A DNA stretch of 64,000 bases from Aspidiotus rigidus (Eukaryota > Arthropoda > Insecta > Hemiptera > Diaspididae), in NCBI GenBank assembly GCA_035079385.1, contig JAVHKY010000003.1, forward strand, positions 15,101,001 to 15,165,000. The letters run 5' to 3'. Of this stretch, positions 34,898 to 45,707 are shown piece after piece; positions within the stretch are counted from its first letter, which is position 1, and every line of letters begins with the position of its first letter. The notes under the pieces were generated by a model, which worked only from the letters and a program-made list of their open reading frames with translations, did not search any database and was not told the DNA's origin. A program made the translations under genes and the position numbers.

Positions 34898-35040
34898 TGT
34901 TGTCGCGGCGACACGCCACGAGAGCGCGCTGTGACGAAAGCCAAGAAAAACCATGTATAATTCCGACAGTTTATTGTACTCACGAATTAAGTGTGCCGAA
35001 TAAAACAATTAATTAATTATTACGTACCATCACTGCTATA
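34898..35040 (+). repeat. Probable solo-type 5' LTR (BEL/Pao-like)
   Basis: Starts tgttgtcgcggcgacacgcc (with a tgtcgcggcgaca palindrome) and contains an AATAAA at 35,000-35,005. It stops just before a TGGTAGCAGA primer-binding site at 35,041. The exact 3' edge is uncertain (35,032 if it ends in CA). No matching 3' LTR is in the window, so identification rests on its start, its poly(A) signal and the primer-binding site. Confidence 0.6.
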
Positions 35041-35050
35041 TGGTAGCAGA
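35041..35050 (+). promoter_or_regulatory. Primer-binding site, 3' end of initiator tRNA-Met
   Basis: TGGTAGCAGA is complementary to the 3' end of insect initiator tRNA-Met including CCA (10 bases). It lies 24 bases before the ATG of the downstream gene. Confidence 0.65.
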
Positions 35051-35074
35051 TCGTTATAAATTTCGAAGTGAGAA

Positions 35075-35747
35075 ATGGCAGAACTTTCACTTCGAACAGA
35101 ACGTCTCCAGACGTATGTAAACGAAACACGGCAAATGATCGAAAGTAAAAGTTATGTTCAAGATCCACAGTATCTCGAAGTTCAAATCCACCGTTTGGCA
35201 CATTTCAGTGCCAAAGTTCGCGAAAACGTCACCGACGATCTCGATGATGACACCATGAAGTCCACGCTGACACTCCTTATTGACGCGGAAGATATATTAA
35301 TCAAAGCAAACGTTGTGTTTGCTCATACGAATCAACAAATCGAAAATCTTCCAACTGTTCAACAACCTGTGCTGTCAACACATAAACAATTGGCTGCTAT
35401 ATGTGTGCAAAATGAGGCAGACATGAAAGAAGCTGTTAATATTTGTTTATTCGCAGTATTTAGCAATAAGATTGTGTCTCAGTATAATTTGACTGGGCAG
35501 CTTGGAAAATTTGCGATTGATAAAACAATGCTGTGGACAGTCATTAAAGGTTTCTGTATTTTTATGTACTCTCATACACAAAAACTTTGGTGATGTCCAA
35601 ACTTATGCCTTGGTAATTGTTTCCTATATTTGGGTTCGTTTAGACATTGTGATGGAAGAATGTGATACAGCATCTGAAAAAAAGATTCGGAAAAGGGCTA
35701 GTAAATGGCTGAAATATAAAAATGATATTGCCACCAAAAAACAGTAA
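35075..35747 (+). CDS. Two-exon gene: retroelement-like N-terminus plus DUF4806-like C-terminus
   Basis: Exon 1 is 35,075-35,549 and exon 2 is 35,644-35,747; the 94-base intron begins GT and ends AG, both in phase 1. The product is 192 residues. ATG 35,075 has a good context (gaaATGg). Residues 1-100 are helical and charged (RTERLQTYVNETRQMIESK), resembling the N-terminus of BEL/Pao gag, and the LTR and primer-binding site just upstream agree. From residue ~120, MKEAVNICLFAVFSNKIV, QYNLTGQLGKFAIDKTMLW, then after the splice IVMEECDTASEKKIRKRA and SKWLKY fit the shape of the DUF4806 C-terminal domain (function unknown, often in transposon-linked insect proteins). Both assignments are from pattern memory. 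No frame damage if the intron is real; without splicing, exon 1 would read on to a stop at 35,591-35,593. Confidence 0.65.
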
Positions 35748-35982
35748 AACAGCACGCACAATAACCAATTACTAGTTTTTGATGCTTCTATTAATAATGG
35801 TCAACCGCTAGCTTCTCATGCTTCTAGTCATATTGAGTACGTTTGTATTTCATTTTTATAGCCATATGACTTGCTTTGTAACTCCATCAATGGATTGTCA
35901 GCTTCTTACAAGTACAGGTGAAGCTGTACATTATACATATACAATGTAATGATACTAAAAACCAAAAAAAATTGAAAACCGC

Positions 35983-36222
35983 ATGAACAGTTCAAAATTA
36001 TTTTTGACGCTGATCTTGTGCCATTTACCATTTTTTGGAATTGGCTCTGGTCAATTATTGTGCAATGATTACATCAAGTCTACGCTGCACCAATTCTTGC
36101 AAGCGCAAGCTGTAACAAATTGTAGGAGCTTGATGAGATCATTTCAGAATCACAGTGAACAGTTTATAATCAGCGTCAAAAATACTTCTAGGAATTTTTT
36201 TTCTTCCTCTTTTGTAGTGTAA
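35983..36222 (+). CDS. Weak candidate small secreted protein
   Basis: 79-codon frame starting MNSSKLFLTLILCHLPFFGIGSG, which looks like a signal peptide (hydrophobic core, small residues at a possible cleavage site), then a Ser/Asn-rich stretch. It could be chance: no homologue is recognised and it sits among repeats. Listed with low confidence. Confidence 0.15.
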   Translation: MNSSKLFLTLILCHLPFFGIGSGQLLCNDYIKSTLHQFLQAQAVTNCRSLMRSFQNHSEQFIISVKNTSRNFFSSSFVV

Positions 36223-36272
36223 TGATAGATACTTGGTGTAAGATTAATTTTACCTATCACCATTGTTTCTAG

Positions 36273-36484
36273 GAAGCCCTTTTGTATAACCCTGGTACGC
36301 TTGCACCAGACATCAATCCTCTTCAGCATATCATTCCTTCAGGAACTGCTGAGGTAATGAAGTTCATTTATTACTCTATTATTTATCTTAGAATTGAATC
36401 TTAAGTTGCTTATTTGTTTTATTTCTACAGCCAGGCATTATTCAACAATCCGTCATGGTATTAAACGACACTTCTTTCGAATAA
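36273..36484 (+). CDS. Two small spliced exons of an unidentified gene end
   Basis: Exon 36,273-36,353 (acceptor tttctag, exactly 27 codons) is followed by a 78-base GT-AG intron (36,354-36,430) and exon 36,431-36,484 ending in TAA. Joined they read EALLYNPGTLAPDINPLQ and on to PGIIQQSVMVLNDTSFE. Consistent phase 0 at both junctions supports real exons. The upstream exons are not found; they could belong to the DUF4806-like gene through alternative splicing or to a separate decayed gene. Confidence 0.35.
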
Positions 36485-38838
36485 TGATGATGGGGATGAT
36501 GAATGGATTGCGGTGCTAATTAGTGCATGACTTTTAAATATATTTAAGATTTCAAAACCTCTACTAATTGAAGCGCTCTCTTTTTTTTTTAGTTTTTATA
36601 TTTTTACTCCTCAATTATCTTAGTCTTTCTTTCACTTAAATGAGTACCTCAGTTATTCTTAAAACGCTTTCTTTTTCAGATTCTTACATATCTATCTTAA
36701 TCACTTTCAGATACAAATTAGTATCTCTATGGTTGTTGCAGCGTTCCTTTTCAAGATTTCATATTTTTATTGTATTAATTATCTCAATCATTCTCACACT
36801 CAAATGTACGTGTATCTCACTTATTATTAGAGTTGGGATTTTTCGGTGCCAAAATTCGGTTTTTTGAAGTGTTATTTTCGGTATTATTCGGTATTTTCCA
36901 AAATTTTGAACATAAACACAATAATTGCCAAAAAAAAAAAAAAAAATGGTAAAAAAGGGGGAATTCCGTGTTCTTCCTCGAAACAATCTGCAATATGTTT
37001 TTCGCAGGCATTCATACTCACTTTTGAGAGATCTCAATTGACCTCAAAACAAGTGCCCTACCCAATGCAGCGTGAGCTTCACGTTCAATTTCTTTTAAAA
37101 TTAGTAGATTTTCCAAAAACGTTATTATTCTTGGACCGTTCTTTCTTTTTAAATATTACCTCAATCATTTGCAAGTATTACCCATTTTTTCATACTTAGA
37201 TAATCTATTGACTTATGTGTATTTCAATTATTCCTTTTGGAGCGCTCTTCTTCTTTTTTAGTTTTTATGTTTTTATCTATCAATGATCTCTCAGTCATTC
37301 TCTTACTTAAAAGAGTACCTTCATTATTTTTAAAGCGCTTTCTTTTCAAGCTTTTATTTTTTTACATCCCAATTTTTCTTATTATTGTAAGTTACTCAAA
37401 TAATAATAATGAATGAGTTCTTAACAATTCATGTAAATCATTTCCTGAAGCAGTGTGAGACAAAAGCTGAATGCGCGCATCTGTAGCGCATTTCTACAAA
37501 TTGTAAGTTGCAAAAAAGAAGCATATATCTGCATTGAATTAGCGGGAGGGTACTTGTTATGTAAACGCGACCAATTAGTAACGGTCAGTTGCTGCCCCAC
37601 AGAACTAGCAACTAATTTTTAGCAGATGATCGTCACGCATTTGCAACTGTCAGTCGCGTTGTGAGCATCTTTCCAGCATACTACAGCAGTTAATAGGCCA
37701 CTTACTTAGCGCTGTAACAAGAATAATGGCAAATAGTGAGCAACCAGCTGTAGCGTATTTGTTGCGCCTCACTGCTGTCGCGAGCGAGACAGCTGAGAGC
37801 TGCAAGCTTCAATATAAGTATGATCAATAATGATGATAAAAATAAGACGAAACTAATGTATGATGATTACTTTTAATGTTCAATTAATATTCAAATAAAA
37901 TCAAATCAATTCCGCTTTCGTTCGAGTGCCAATCACGATAACTGCATACTGTTTTTGTCGTATTAAGTTTGTTCATGTGGTAACACTGTTTTTTATATAC
38001 TTGATTTGTTATCGTTTTTGATTGAATAAAGCAGTTCCTCATGGAGAATGTTCGATATAGCGTTTTAATTCTTTAGATATTTCATAGTTTTACAGGGCAA
38101 ATTGACTGCAACGTTAACGTTACTCATTTGCTGCATATAGTTACCAGCGACGATGGCGGTAAATGAAGGCCAAAACATATGACATTTTTGCCAAGCAAAA
38201 ATGTGGCGTTTTTGCCTTCATGACCTATCCAGTAAATGTCACATGGGTATTAGTCCATGACATTTCTATTGTGAGGTCCCCATTCCCATCAATAATGAAA
38301 CATGCATTATTTCAAAAATCATAAAAAAGGACTGTATGAGTATTTTTTCTTTTATTTTATACGACGCGACGTACCTACGTGTTTTTGAATACAGTTATTA
38401 TATGACTTGTCCTCTAGAAAGAGTTTTGAATTTATTAGAGAAATGAAATTATTTCTGTTCTATTAATCTACAGACTCCCTCCAAAGATGATATTAAAGAA
38501 GGATGCTATAACAAGTAAATACCTCAAGAACAAAATCTCAGACAAATCAACGGAAGATTGTTTGATGGGATACCAAAGCAGCTGAGTTGATTGTATTGGA
38601 TAGTTTTAAGCAGAAATACTGTCAACTTTAGGAGGGCAAAAAATGATGGAAAATCGTTCCACGTAGTTAAATTGATTTCAATTCGATTATTTAACGACAG
38701 TGCAATAAAATGTAGGATAAGTTTTCTTTCAAAATGAGTTCTAGTTGATTAAAAAAGGTTTAAATTTTGCCGTAGTCTAACGGTGAAATCATCATGATCA
38801 CTCACTCAGTACCTAATCGATAATACACAGGGTGCCAA
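36485..38838. other. Region without recognised genes
   Basis: T-rich at 36,560-37,400 with a ttcggt/attcggtattttcc repeat patch (36,829-36,905). Nothing coding recognised. Confidence 0.4.
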
Positions 38839-39235
38839 AGACCGATTCCCCGTGACGTCAAGATCTTCAATTTTGATTGAATGCGTGTTTTCTGCTGCTG
38901 ACTTTGGGGCAACCATTTTAGAATCCCATAAGAATACACAGGGAACGTTTCAATCATTCACCAGTATTCAAGAACAAGAAGTAGGTACGTTAGCAATAAA
39001 TTAAGCTACATATTTGAATTCTACAGAATTTCTAGATTCTAGATAGAGATCTCTATGACATCAGGAACATCTTGTTTTTGAATAATTGTATGTGATCGAA
39101 TCGTTCCCTGTGTATTCTTATGGAAATCGATATCATGATTGGCCCAATAATCGTAATATCGATTACAAAATTGGGTACTTTGACTCACTATCGCTCACTG
39201 TTATCAACACTGTGACGTCACCGGGGAATCGGTCT
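38839..39235. mobile_element. Inverted-repeat element, ~397 bp
   Basis: Ends AGACCGATTCCCC(G)GTGACGTCA are inverted repeats of about 22 bp. A second inner pair, cccataagaatacacaggga and its complement, lies at 38,926-38,947 and 39,102-39,124. No target duplication recognised. It abuts a transposase remnant on the right. Confidence 0.7.
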
Positions 39236-39639
39236 ACTCTATAGAACATTTGTTACAAAGCAAGGAAGTTCTTGAAGTTAATTCTGTTTTTAAATTGACC
39301 GAAAAACATCTTAATGTAACAAGAACGCAACGACAAAATGTACGTTTGGCTGAGGAGTTGATTTCCCATACAGTTGGAACTGGTCTTATTCCTTGTGCGC
39401 CAGGAAATGAAGTCAAACAATTGGGTAACTTCATTATGCTCCTGAATAAATGGTTTGAATTATTCAACGTTTATTCACCGAGAAAAACTCTGCCTCACAA
39501 ATCAGCTTTTGACTTATCTCTTGAAGAAGAAATGGATGTGTTACGAGAAGTAAGAGACGTCATTGAAGGTATGGAATATACAGGAAAGAGAGGACTTGTC
39601 GTGAGCGCTGCATGTACTGCACGTCTGCGCCACAGATGA
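39236..39639 (+). pseudogene. P-element-like transposase fragment
   Basis: An open frame reads LTEKHLNVTRTQRQNVRLAE, then ELISHTVGTG, and later LGNFIMLLNKWFELFN and LSLEEEMDVLREVRDVIEGM. This order resembles the central/C-terminal part of P-element/THAP9 transposases (a QVFSxTV-like helix, then an NxxFDxxN-like segment). Only about 130 residues remain, with no THAP DNA-binding domain or complete catalytic domain. The family assignment is from memory of such hemipteran copies. Confidence 0.5.
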
Positions 39640-39802
39640 TTTGTATGTGTTCGATCTTTTTTCTATTATCAAAATACACGTTTCGTAATTTTTGTAAAAA
39701 GAATTGTTCATTCGATTAATAATTCTTTAATCTTTGAAAGTGCGTTAAATCAGCGCTCACCAAAGGACTACTTCTCTCTCAAAAAGGTATCACCATGACT
39801 AC

Positions 39803-39950
39803 TATAGTATACTTGTGTGCTGTAGGCTGCATCCTGCACACATACCTTATCATTTCAATGTGTGTAATTTGGTTCCATGATTACATCAGTCTACTTTTGA
39901 TTGTCAATCAAGTCTTACATTTTCTTTCAATTAATTGAGCGAATATATAA
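39803..39950 (+). repeat. Partial LTR of a gypsy element (5' copy)
   Basis: 148 bp matching 42,528-42,675 with about nine substitutions. It is joined directly to the copia fragment at 39,951, so its right part is missing. Confidence 0.8.
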
Positions 39951-40745
39951 CAATCAATCTCATTATATAAAGAAAGTTCTCACCATATTCCAAATGAATG
40001 ACAGCAAACCGGTTGCAACTCCATGCGAAAACTTTGAGAATACAGATGAATCAGATCTTGGAGAAAACGTGAAATTTCGTCAAGCTGTTGGAAAATTGAT
40101 GTTTCTAGCAATAGCCACTAGACCAGATATTGGTTACTCTGTTAGTATTGCATCAGAGAAGCTGGATAAACCAACGGTGCAAGACTGGAGCCGAGTCAAG
40201 AGAATCATGCGGTATCTCAATGGAACTACTGATTATGGGATTCTGTTCAAGGGAAAGCCCAGAAGTATTGAAGCATTCTGCGATTCTGACTATGCTGGAG
40301 ATGTGAAGACAAGAAAGTCCAGATCAGGAGTTGTTTGCCTGTATGGAGGTGAAGCTGTTGTATGGCAGAGTACAAAGCAGAAAATTGTTGCTTTATCTAC
40401 CACAGAGGCAGAATATGTTGCTGGATGTGAAGGAACCAAAAGCATCATTTGGCTCAATCGACTATTACGTGAGATCACGGATTTGGCTGAAATTCCAGTC
40501 CTTCAAATCGACAACCAGAGTGCCATAAAGCTTGCAAAGAATCCGCTTTTCCATAGTCGAACCAAGCATATTGATGTGCGTTATCACTTTATGCGCAGAG
40601 AGTATGTGGAAGGAAACATTGACCTGAGATACGTTCCTACAAATCAGCAAATTGCAGACATAATGACAAAAGCATTACCAAAGACCCAATTTGTTGAGCT
40701 GCGTGGAAGATTAGGAGTAGAGAATAAGGTTAAGGGAAAGTGTTG
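39951..40745 (+). pseudogene. Truncated copia pol (RT end and RNase H)
   Basis: Reads SHYIKKVLTIFQMNDSKPVA, then AVGKLMFLAIATRPDIGYSV, and an RNase H with FCDSDYAGD (Asp), STTEAEYVAG (Glu), QIDNQSAIKLA (Asp) and RTKHIDVRYHFMR intact, then IADIMTKALPKTQF. It is open throughout but lacks protease, integrase and the RT catalytic core. Only 20-30% similar by eye to the copia at 22.9-27.6 kb, so it is another lineage. Confidence 0.9.
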
Positions 40746-40850
40746 AATGTAACCTTATGACGTCACAGACGAAGGTGGTATACCTTGTCATTGTACACAG
40801 CGCGTGTACCTTGTATATATTGTATCTTTGTACAGTGTGTGAAATACATT
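40740..40850 (+). repeat. Probable 3' LTR of the truncated copia
   Basis: Starts tgttgaatgtaacc right after a purine run (aaggttaagggaaag) at the end of pol. The right edge is uncertain, perhaps at aaataca near 40,850. A CRE-like TGACGTCA lies at 40,758-40,765. Confidence 0.55.
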
Positions 40851-40915
40851 TTTTTTCTTATTCTTGGCAATGTAAGATTCGACTTTTTCTTAGTAGAATG
40901 TTAAACTTTCAATAG

Positions 40916-42321
40916 GATCCAGCTCAATTACAGGAAGTGCTTCATTCACTTCAAACCAGTCAATAAGAGTTTATTTGGAATCTACTCCAAGGACTCCCAG
41001 CTTTGCAAGTAAATGCAAACCCAAACGGTAATGGTCAAAATCCTTCTCTTTATAATTTACAACCGTTTGAAAACTTCGATTTGTCTAGAGAAAAGTTTCA
41101 ATGCTATATTGAACGTTTTGAGAACTACCTCTCAATGAAGAATGTAACTGATAATGCGAAAAAGGCGCAGTTGCTGTGTGTTTCAATTGGTTCTACGCAT
41201 TATAACGCCCTAAAAGCATTTTTAGGTCCAGCAAAACCAGTCAAAAATTTGGAAATTGACGAGCTTATCAAGAATTTTCAAGAACTCCTAACTCCGCATC
41301 AAAGTGTGATAGTAGCTCAGCATCAATTCCTGTCAATTCAGCAATCCGAAAGTCAAAATATTGCTCAATTTGTTACTGCTCTACAACAGAATATTACTGA
41401 GTGCGAATTTGTAACCTGTGATTGTGGTGAAAAAGTATCAGCTGCAGATTTATTCTTACGGACTCAATTCATTCGTGGGTTGAAAGAACCGTGGCTCCGT
41501 CGATTAGTATTGCAATCAAAGTCAACAAAGTTTGATGATCTAGTAACAGAAACTATTGCATTAGAAGCATCAAAAATTAGTTCCCAAGAAGTTCAACTCC
41601 AGAACAAGCCAGTTACTAACAACATTCACTCCGTGGCTCACAGTAAAGAAAAATCTCGACCATTGTCAAACAATAATTTGAAAAATTCAAGCCTGAAAGC
41701 TGTTGGAAAAGATTCACATGTTAAAATCTCGCGCAAACCGCAGCCTCAAAAGTCAAATTCAAAAGTTAGCTTCCAGTCATTGGGTATTGATAACCTATGT
41801 ATACGTTGTGGCTATGAAAATCATAAAATTGAAAATTGCCGGCACCCTAAAGAGAAGTTTACATGCAAGGAATGCAATAAAGTGGGTCATGTAGCTCGAG
41901 TTTGTATTTCAACGCTTTTGGCACGAAAGAATCAACAAGCCAAGAAAGGTAATGACTTACACTTAGTCCATGATAGTGATTCTGATAGTTTTATTACTGA
42001 TATTTGTCAAATCGAAGGAAAAGAGAAAATTTACATTCCAATCAAAGTTAACGGCATTAAAATTTCACTTGAATGTGATACTGCATGCCATAAAACTATC
42101 ATATCAATAAATAACTATCAAAAGCAAGGATTCAAGAAACATGAAATTCGTCAAGATGAAAAAGCTCTAAACCAGCCAGCGTCCATCCTGACAATAAACA
42201 TTATCAGCCAGAAAATCAGCCGGCCAATGATCAACCACCACCAGTTGAACTCCGTCGATCAAGTCGTCGATCAAGTCGATCAACTAGAGTGCAAAAACCA
42301 CCAAACAGATTAAATCTTTGA
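40916..42321 (+). pseudogene. Ty3/gypsy gag-protease fused by deletion to the pol tail
   Basis: In frame from 40,916 (DPAQLQEVLHSLQ, start codon damaged, one TAA at 40,964) to the long open frame 41,003-42,313. The gag domain reads LSREKFQCYIERFENYLSMK to LLTPHQSVIVAQHQFLS. Two zinc knuckles (CIRCGYENHKIENC and CKECNKVGHVARVC) lie at about residues 262-290 of the open frame. A protease start, LECDTACHKTIIS, lacks the Gly of D-T-G. At about 42,180 the sequence jumps to an integrase-end motif in another frame (ELRRSSRRSSRSTRVQKPPN, stop 42,319), so RT, RNase H and integrase are deleted. Confidence 0.88.
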
Positions 42322-42527
42322 TTTTTTTCCCCCTTTTTCTTCTTTCAATTCAACTTGCTTCTAATTATTTTATAATTTTTTTTACTTTTAATCTTGGATT
42401 TTCTTTCAAATTACCTTACTTATACTTTCGACCTTTATACTTTCAATTTGAATTCTCTATTCATTATTATTTTCTTATATTTTGTCTATATCAAGTAATT
42501 TTTGAAAAAAATTTTGGGGGGAAGAAT

Positions 42528-42680
42528 TATAGTATACTTGCGTGCTGTAGGCTGTATCCTGCACGCATACCTTATCATTTCAATGTATGTAATTTAGTTC
42601 CATGATAACATCAGTCTATTTTTGATCGTCAATCAAGTCTTACATTTTCTTTCAATTAATTAAGCGAATATATAAAAATT
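42528..42680 (+). repeat. 3' LTR of the gypsy element, truncated by a later insertion
   Basis: Follows a polypurine run (ttttggggggaagaa) and matches the 5' LTR piece at 39,803. It is cut at about 42,676-42,680, where the satellite-filled element starts. Confidence 0.8.
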
Positions 42681-43142
42681 ACGGCTTCCTTAACGAAGTT
42701 AAACGAGGAACGCAGGGAACCTGTTTTATGATTCGAATGAGATTTGGTATTGAAAATTCAAGGAAGCCTAGATCATATATAGCTCGACAGTCGAAATTTT
42801 TCCAAGTCCCCCTTCTATCATATATAGCTCGAGAGTCGAAATTTTTCTAAGTCCCCCTTCTATCATATATGGCTCGAGAGTCGAAATTTTTCCAAGTCCC
42901 TCTCCTATCATATATAGCTCGAGAGTCGAAATTTTTCCAAGTCCCTGTCCTATCATATATGGCTCGAGAGTCGAAATTTTTTCTAAGTCCCCCTCCTATC
43001 ATATATAGCTTGAGAGTCGAAATTTTTCTAAGTCCCTCTCCTATCATATATGGCTCGAGGGTCGAAATTTTTCTAAGTTTTTCGCTGGACGGCGGACGCC
43101 AGATTTCTCAAATAGCCCCCCATAAAACAGGTTCCCTGTTAA
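42681..43142. mobile_element. CAGGGAACC-end element with the ~45-bp minisatellite
   Basis: Left end acggcttccttaacgaagtt then gaggaacgcagggaacctg; right end cataaaacaggttccctgtt at 43,121-43,140. The interior has six to seven ~45-bp units (42,775-43,075). A single clean copy, so it is the best guide to the family's full structure (~462 bp). Confidence 0.85.
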
Positions 43143-43580
43143 CAACCACCATAGCGCTGTCCTTACTGTTGAATAATCTTCAAAAGTATGGTGATTGGTG
43201 TCAAATTTATAATGACACACAAATTAAATCAGGATTTAGTGCCGTTGATCAAAGAGAAGAAACTGACGTGTAGGTATTCGATTTTTTTCGGATTCATGCA
43301 GCGGTCAAAACAGAAATTATTGTTTACTTTTTGTTTTAGGAACATTCTGAAAAAAACACAACGTTGGATTTGAATGGTATTTTCCCGTGAGAGGGCATTC
43401 GTGTATGCCTGCTGACCAGTCATTCACCCGAGATACGTTTTTTAAAACACATCCCAGAAAATAGATTTCTTGTTGAAAGGGATTTCTTCAAGTGATGATC
43501 AAAATCGAGTAATATTTTAAGAGCATAGAGATATCCTGTGTCTTTTTGTCCACCATAATTATTTCGTTGTGCATTTATAG

Positions 43581-44955
43581 GAGTGTTCAGTCTTCACAAG
43601 TAGTAATTGACATCGAGAATGACGCACAGACAGTAACTGAAGAAGAGACTGAAGTACCGCGACGAACTGCTCTGAAACGAAGACCGAATGGTTTCGAACG
43701 ATATTTCAAATTTCAACACCGTCCGGTACTTTATTCGAGAGGAAGATCGCGTGTAATTAGAGGAAGCACAGCCGAACGCCGTTCCCGTCGTTGTTGACAC
43801 TGCCCAGAGAAGGAAATTCTACCCAGTGGTAAAAAAAGTGGCTCAATTTGGAGAGGGGCTACGTTTGGTTTCCCTCTACGATGAACAAGGTCACCGAGAG
43901 GGAGCGCGACGCAATTTATAGACATATTGTCTGCAAAGCTCTTCCCATGGATGCAGATTTCGTAGTGCACCCATCCTTCCAAGATACTATTCAACCACCA
44001 TTATCTACGCCAGGTTCGACCGCTAAAGTAAAAAAAGTTGTTAGTAGGAAGAAACCGACTTCAAAAGGGGTGAAAACATTGGGCGGAAATATAAATCCGA
44101 AAAAAGCCCCAACGTTGGAACAAGCTCAGAGCGTACCGCTCAGTTGGGTATGGTACCCACTTCGGGCAGTGTTCAAAGTTTTCGGTGAGTAAAGTGAGTA
44201 TATAGTAGTAACGTCAGCCTCCCCCCCCCCCCTTAAAGGTGTGAAATCCGTCATGACTACTAATGACTTTGTCTGTCCCCGCAGACAACTACGATGACGC
44301 TGAGTCATGGATTGGGTCTCAAGAAGCAGTAGAACTTCTGGATGAAGTTGAAACGCTTCCTGAGATCCTTCCAAAGAAGAGAAGAATAATTAAACCAACT
44401 GCCTACTCTTCAGATGGGTCGAGATCCATCACATCAGCCAGCAAAGAGAACGACAATGACATCGGCATTGAGTAAGAAAGTTTTTTGTATTGTACGAGTA
44501 TGGTATGAAGTATATTATATTCAAAAAATGATTTATCGTTTTACCTTTGGATTGGAGAACAGGATTTCCAGTCCGTCATTTGGGGATCAATTGGCAAGTC
44601 TTGAAAACGCCGAAACAACCACGCCTCTTGAAAATACCGAATAGACTACGGCTCTTAAAAGTACTGAAAAGACTACGGCTCGGCTCGTCAAGTGGAAATA
44701 TCCGCGAACCTCATCCCAATTGCGACAAGCGAGAAGCGCGCAAATTTCGTGGAATTAGCTCAACAGGAGCTAATTGTGAAGCTGCGGTGCGATTTGAATA
44801 GACAAATTGAAGCTTTTAACGCCTACAAAGAATGGATGGAAGCGTGGAAAAAGAAAATAGAAGCAGATTTCAAAGGACTACTGGAAAATCTGATGGATAG
44901 AGGGACAAGTAAGATGTCATGTAACTTTTGTAACGGATTTCTGGAGGGGTTTTGA
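43581..44955 (+). pseudogene. Decayed multi-exon gene of unknown function
   Basis: Plausible exons: 43,581 (acceptor tttatag) onward, reading SSQVVIDIENDAQTV then a basic RRPNGFERYFKFQHRPVLYS segment; 43,833-44,184 reading GYVWFPSTMNKVTERERDAI to WVWYPLRAVFKVF; intron 44,185-44,284; 44,285-44,474 reading YDDAESWIGSQEAVELLDEV; an exon from 44,572 with TTPLENTE repeats. A TAG in those repeats, then a frame change near 44,685, precede a coiled-coil-like segment (FVELAQQELIVKLRCDL, MEAWKKKIEADFKGLLENL). Phases match at the 44,184/44,285 junction. I do not recognise the family. Confidence 0.45.
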
Positions 44956-45509
44956 GTGCTTATTTGTGTCGCTTTTATGATGAAATATTTGAACAACTGT
45001 TCCGAAAAAGTAAATGAAGAAGTTGAATACCTATCAATAGAGAATGCGTTCCCAGAAATTCATTTCTTTTTTCACTTCCCTTTCTTCAATCACCAATGAA
45101 CTTACATACATTGAAATAGCAATTTCCTCGTCGTATCGCTGAATTTCTGCATTTACCCGAGCTTAACCGTTACACAGGTATTAAACTTGCCAAAGATGAA
45201 TCTAATGTGTAAATGAGTTCATATATTAATTATTCTATGAATATTCAGGCCATTCATTCCGAAGGACGTCTACCACTAATTTTGCGAACACGGGAGCCAA
45301 TTTAAATAGAATAAAACAGTTTGGCAACTGGAAATCTCCTGCTACAGCAGAACGCTATATTGATCGTTATGGACTTAAATACAAAGCTAATACAGCTAAT
45401 TGTTATCGGTAGCTAACGCTACCTACTGTGCTGCGCGCTGCACACTTCCCTAGTCCCTACTGTCCTAACGTCTATAGTTCGGAAGCCCAACAAGAAAGGT
45501 AAAGGAAGC

Positions 45510-45531
45510 TAATGTGTGTGTGTGTGTGTTC
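45510..45531. repeat. (GT)n inside the 5' LTR
   Basis: About nine GT units; the 3' LTR counterpart at 46,753-46,774 is longer, a length difference that arose after insertion. Confidence 0.85.
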
Positions 45532-45707
45532 CCTACCTGGCTTCACTAAGAGAATAGGTATCTTAGGAACGATAGAAGACTAACGCGAAGACTCCGACAT
45601 TAAATCGATTTAATAAGGATTTAATAACGTTTAAAATCTTTTACGATTATTCGATTATTGTTAACAAAGAGAAATTCAGTTAATGAGGTACTCCTGTTTC
45701 GCGAAAG

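Noticed and set aside
35075..35593. Single-exon reading of the DUF4806-like gene to the stop at 35,591
   Set aside because: The last 14 residues lose similarity, while a GT-AG intron in matching phase restores the domain end at 35,644-35,747.
45249..45412. Recombinase ending at TAG 45,410-45,412
   Set aside because: That TAG lies inside the 5' LTR, and the same bases occur in the 3' LTR at 46,650; it is not the native stop.
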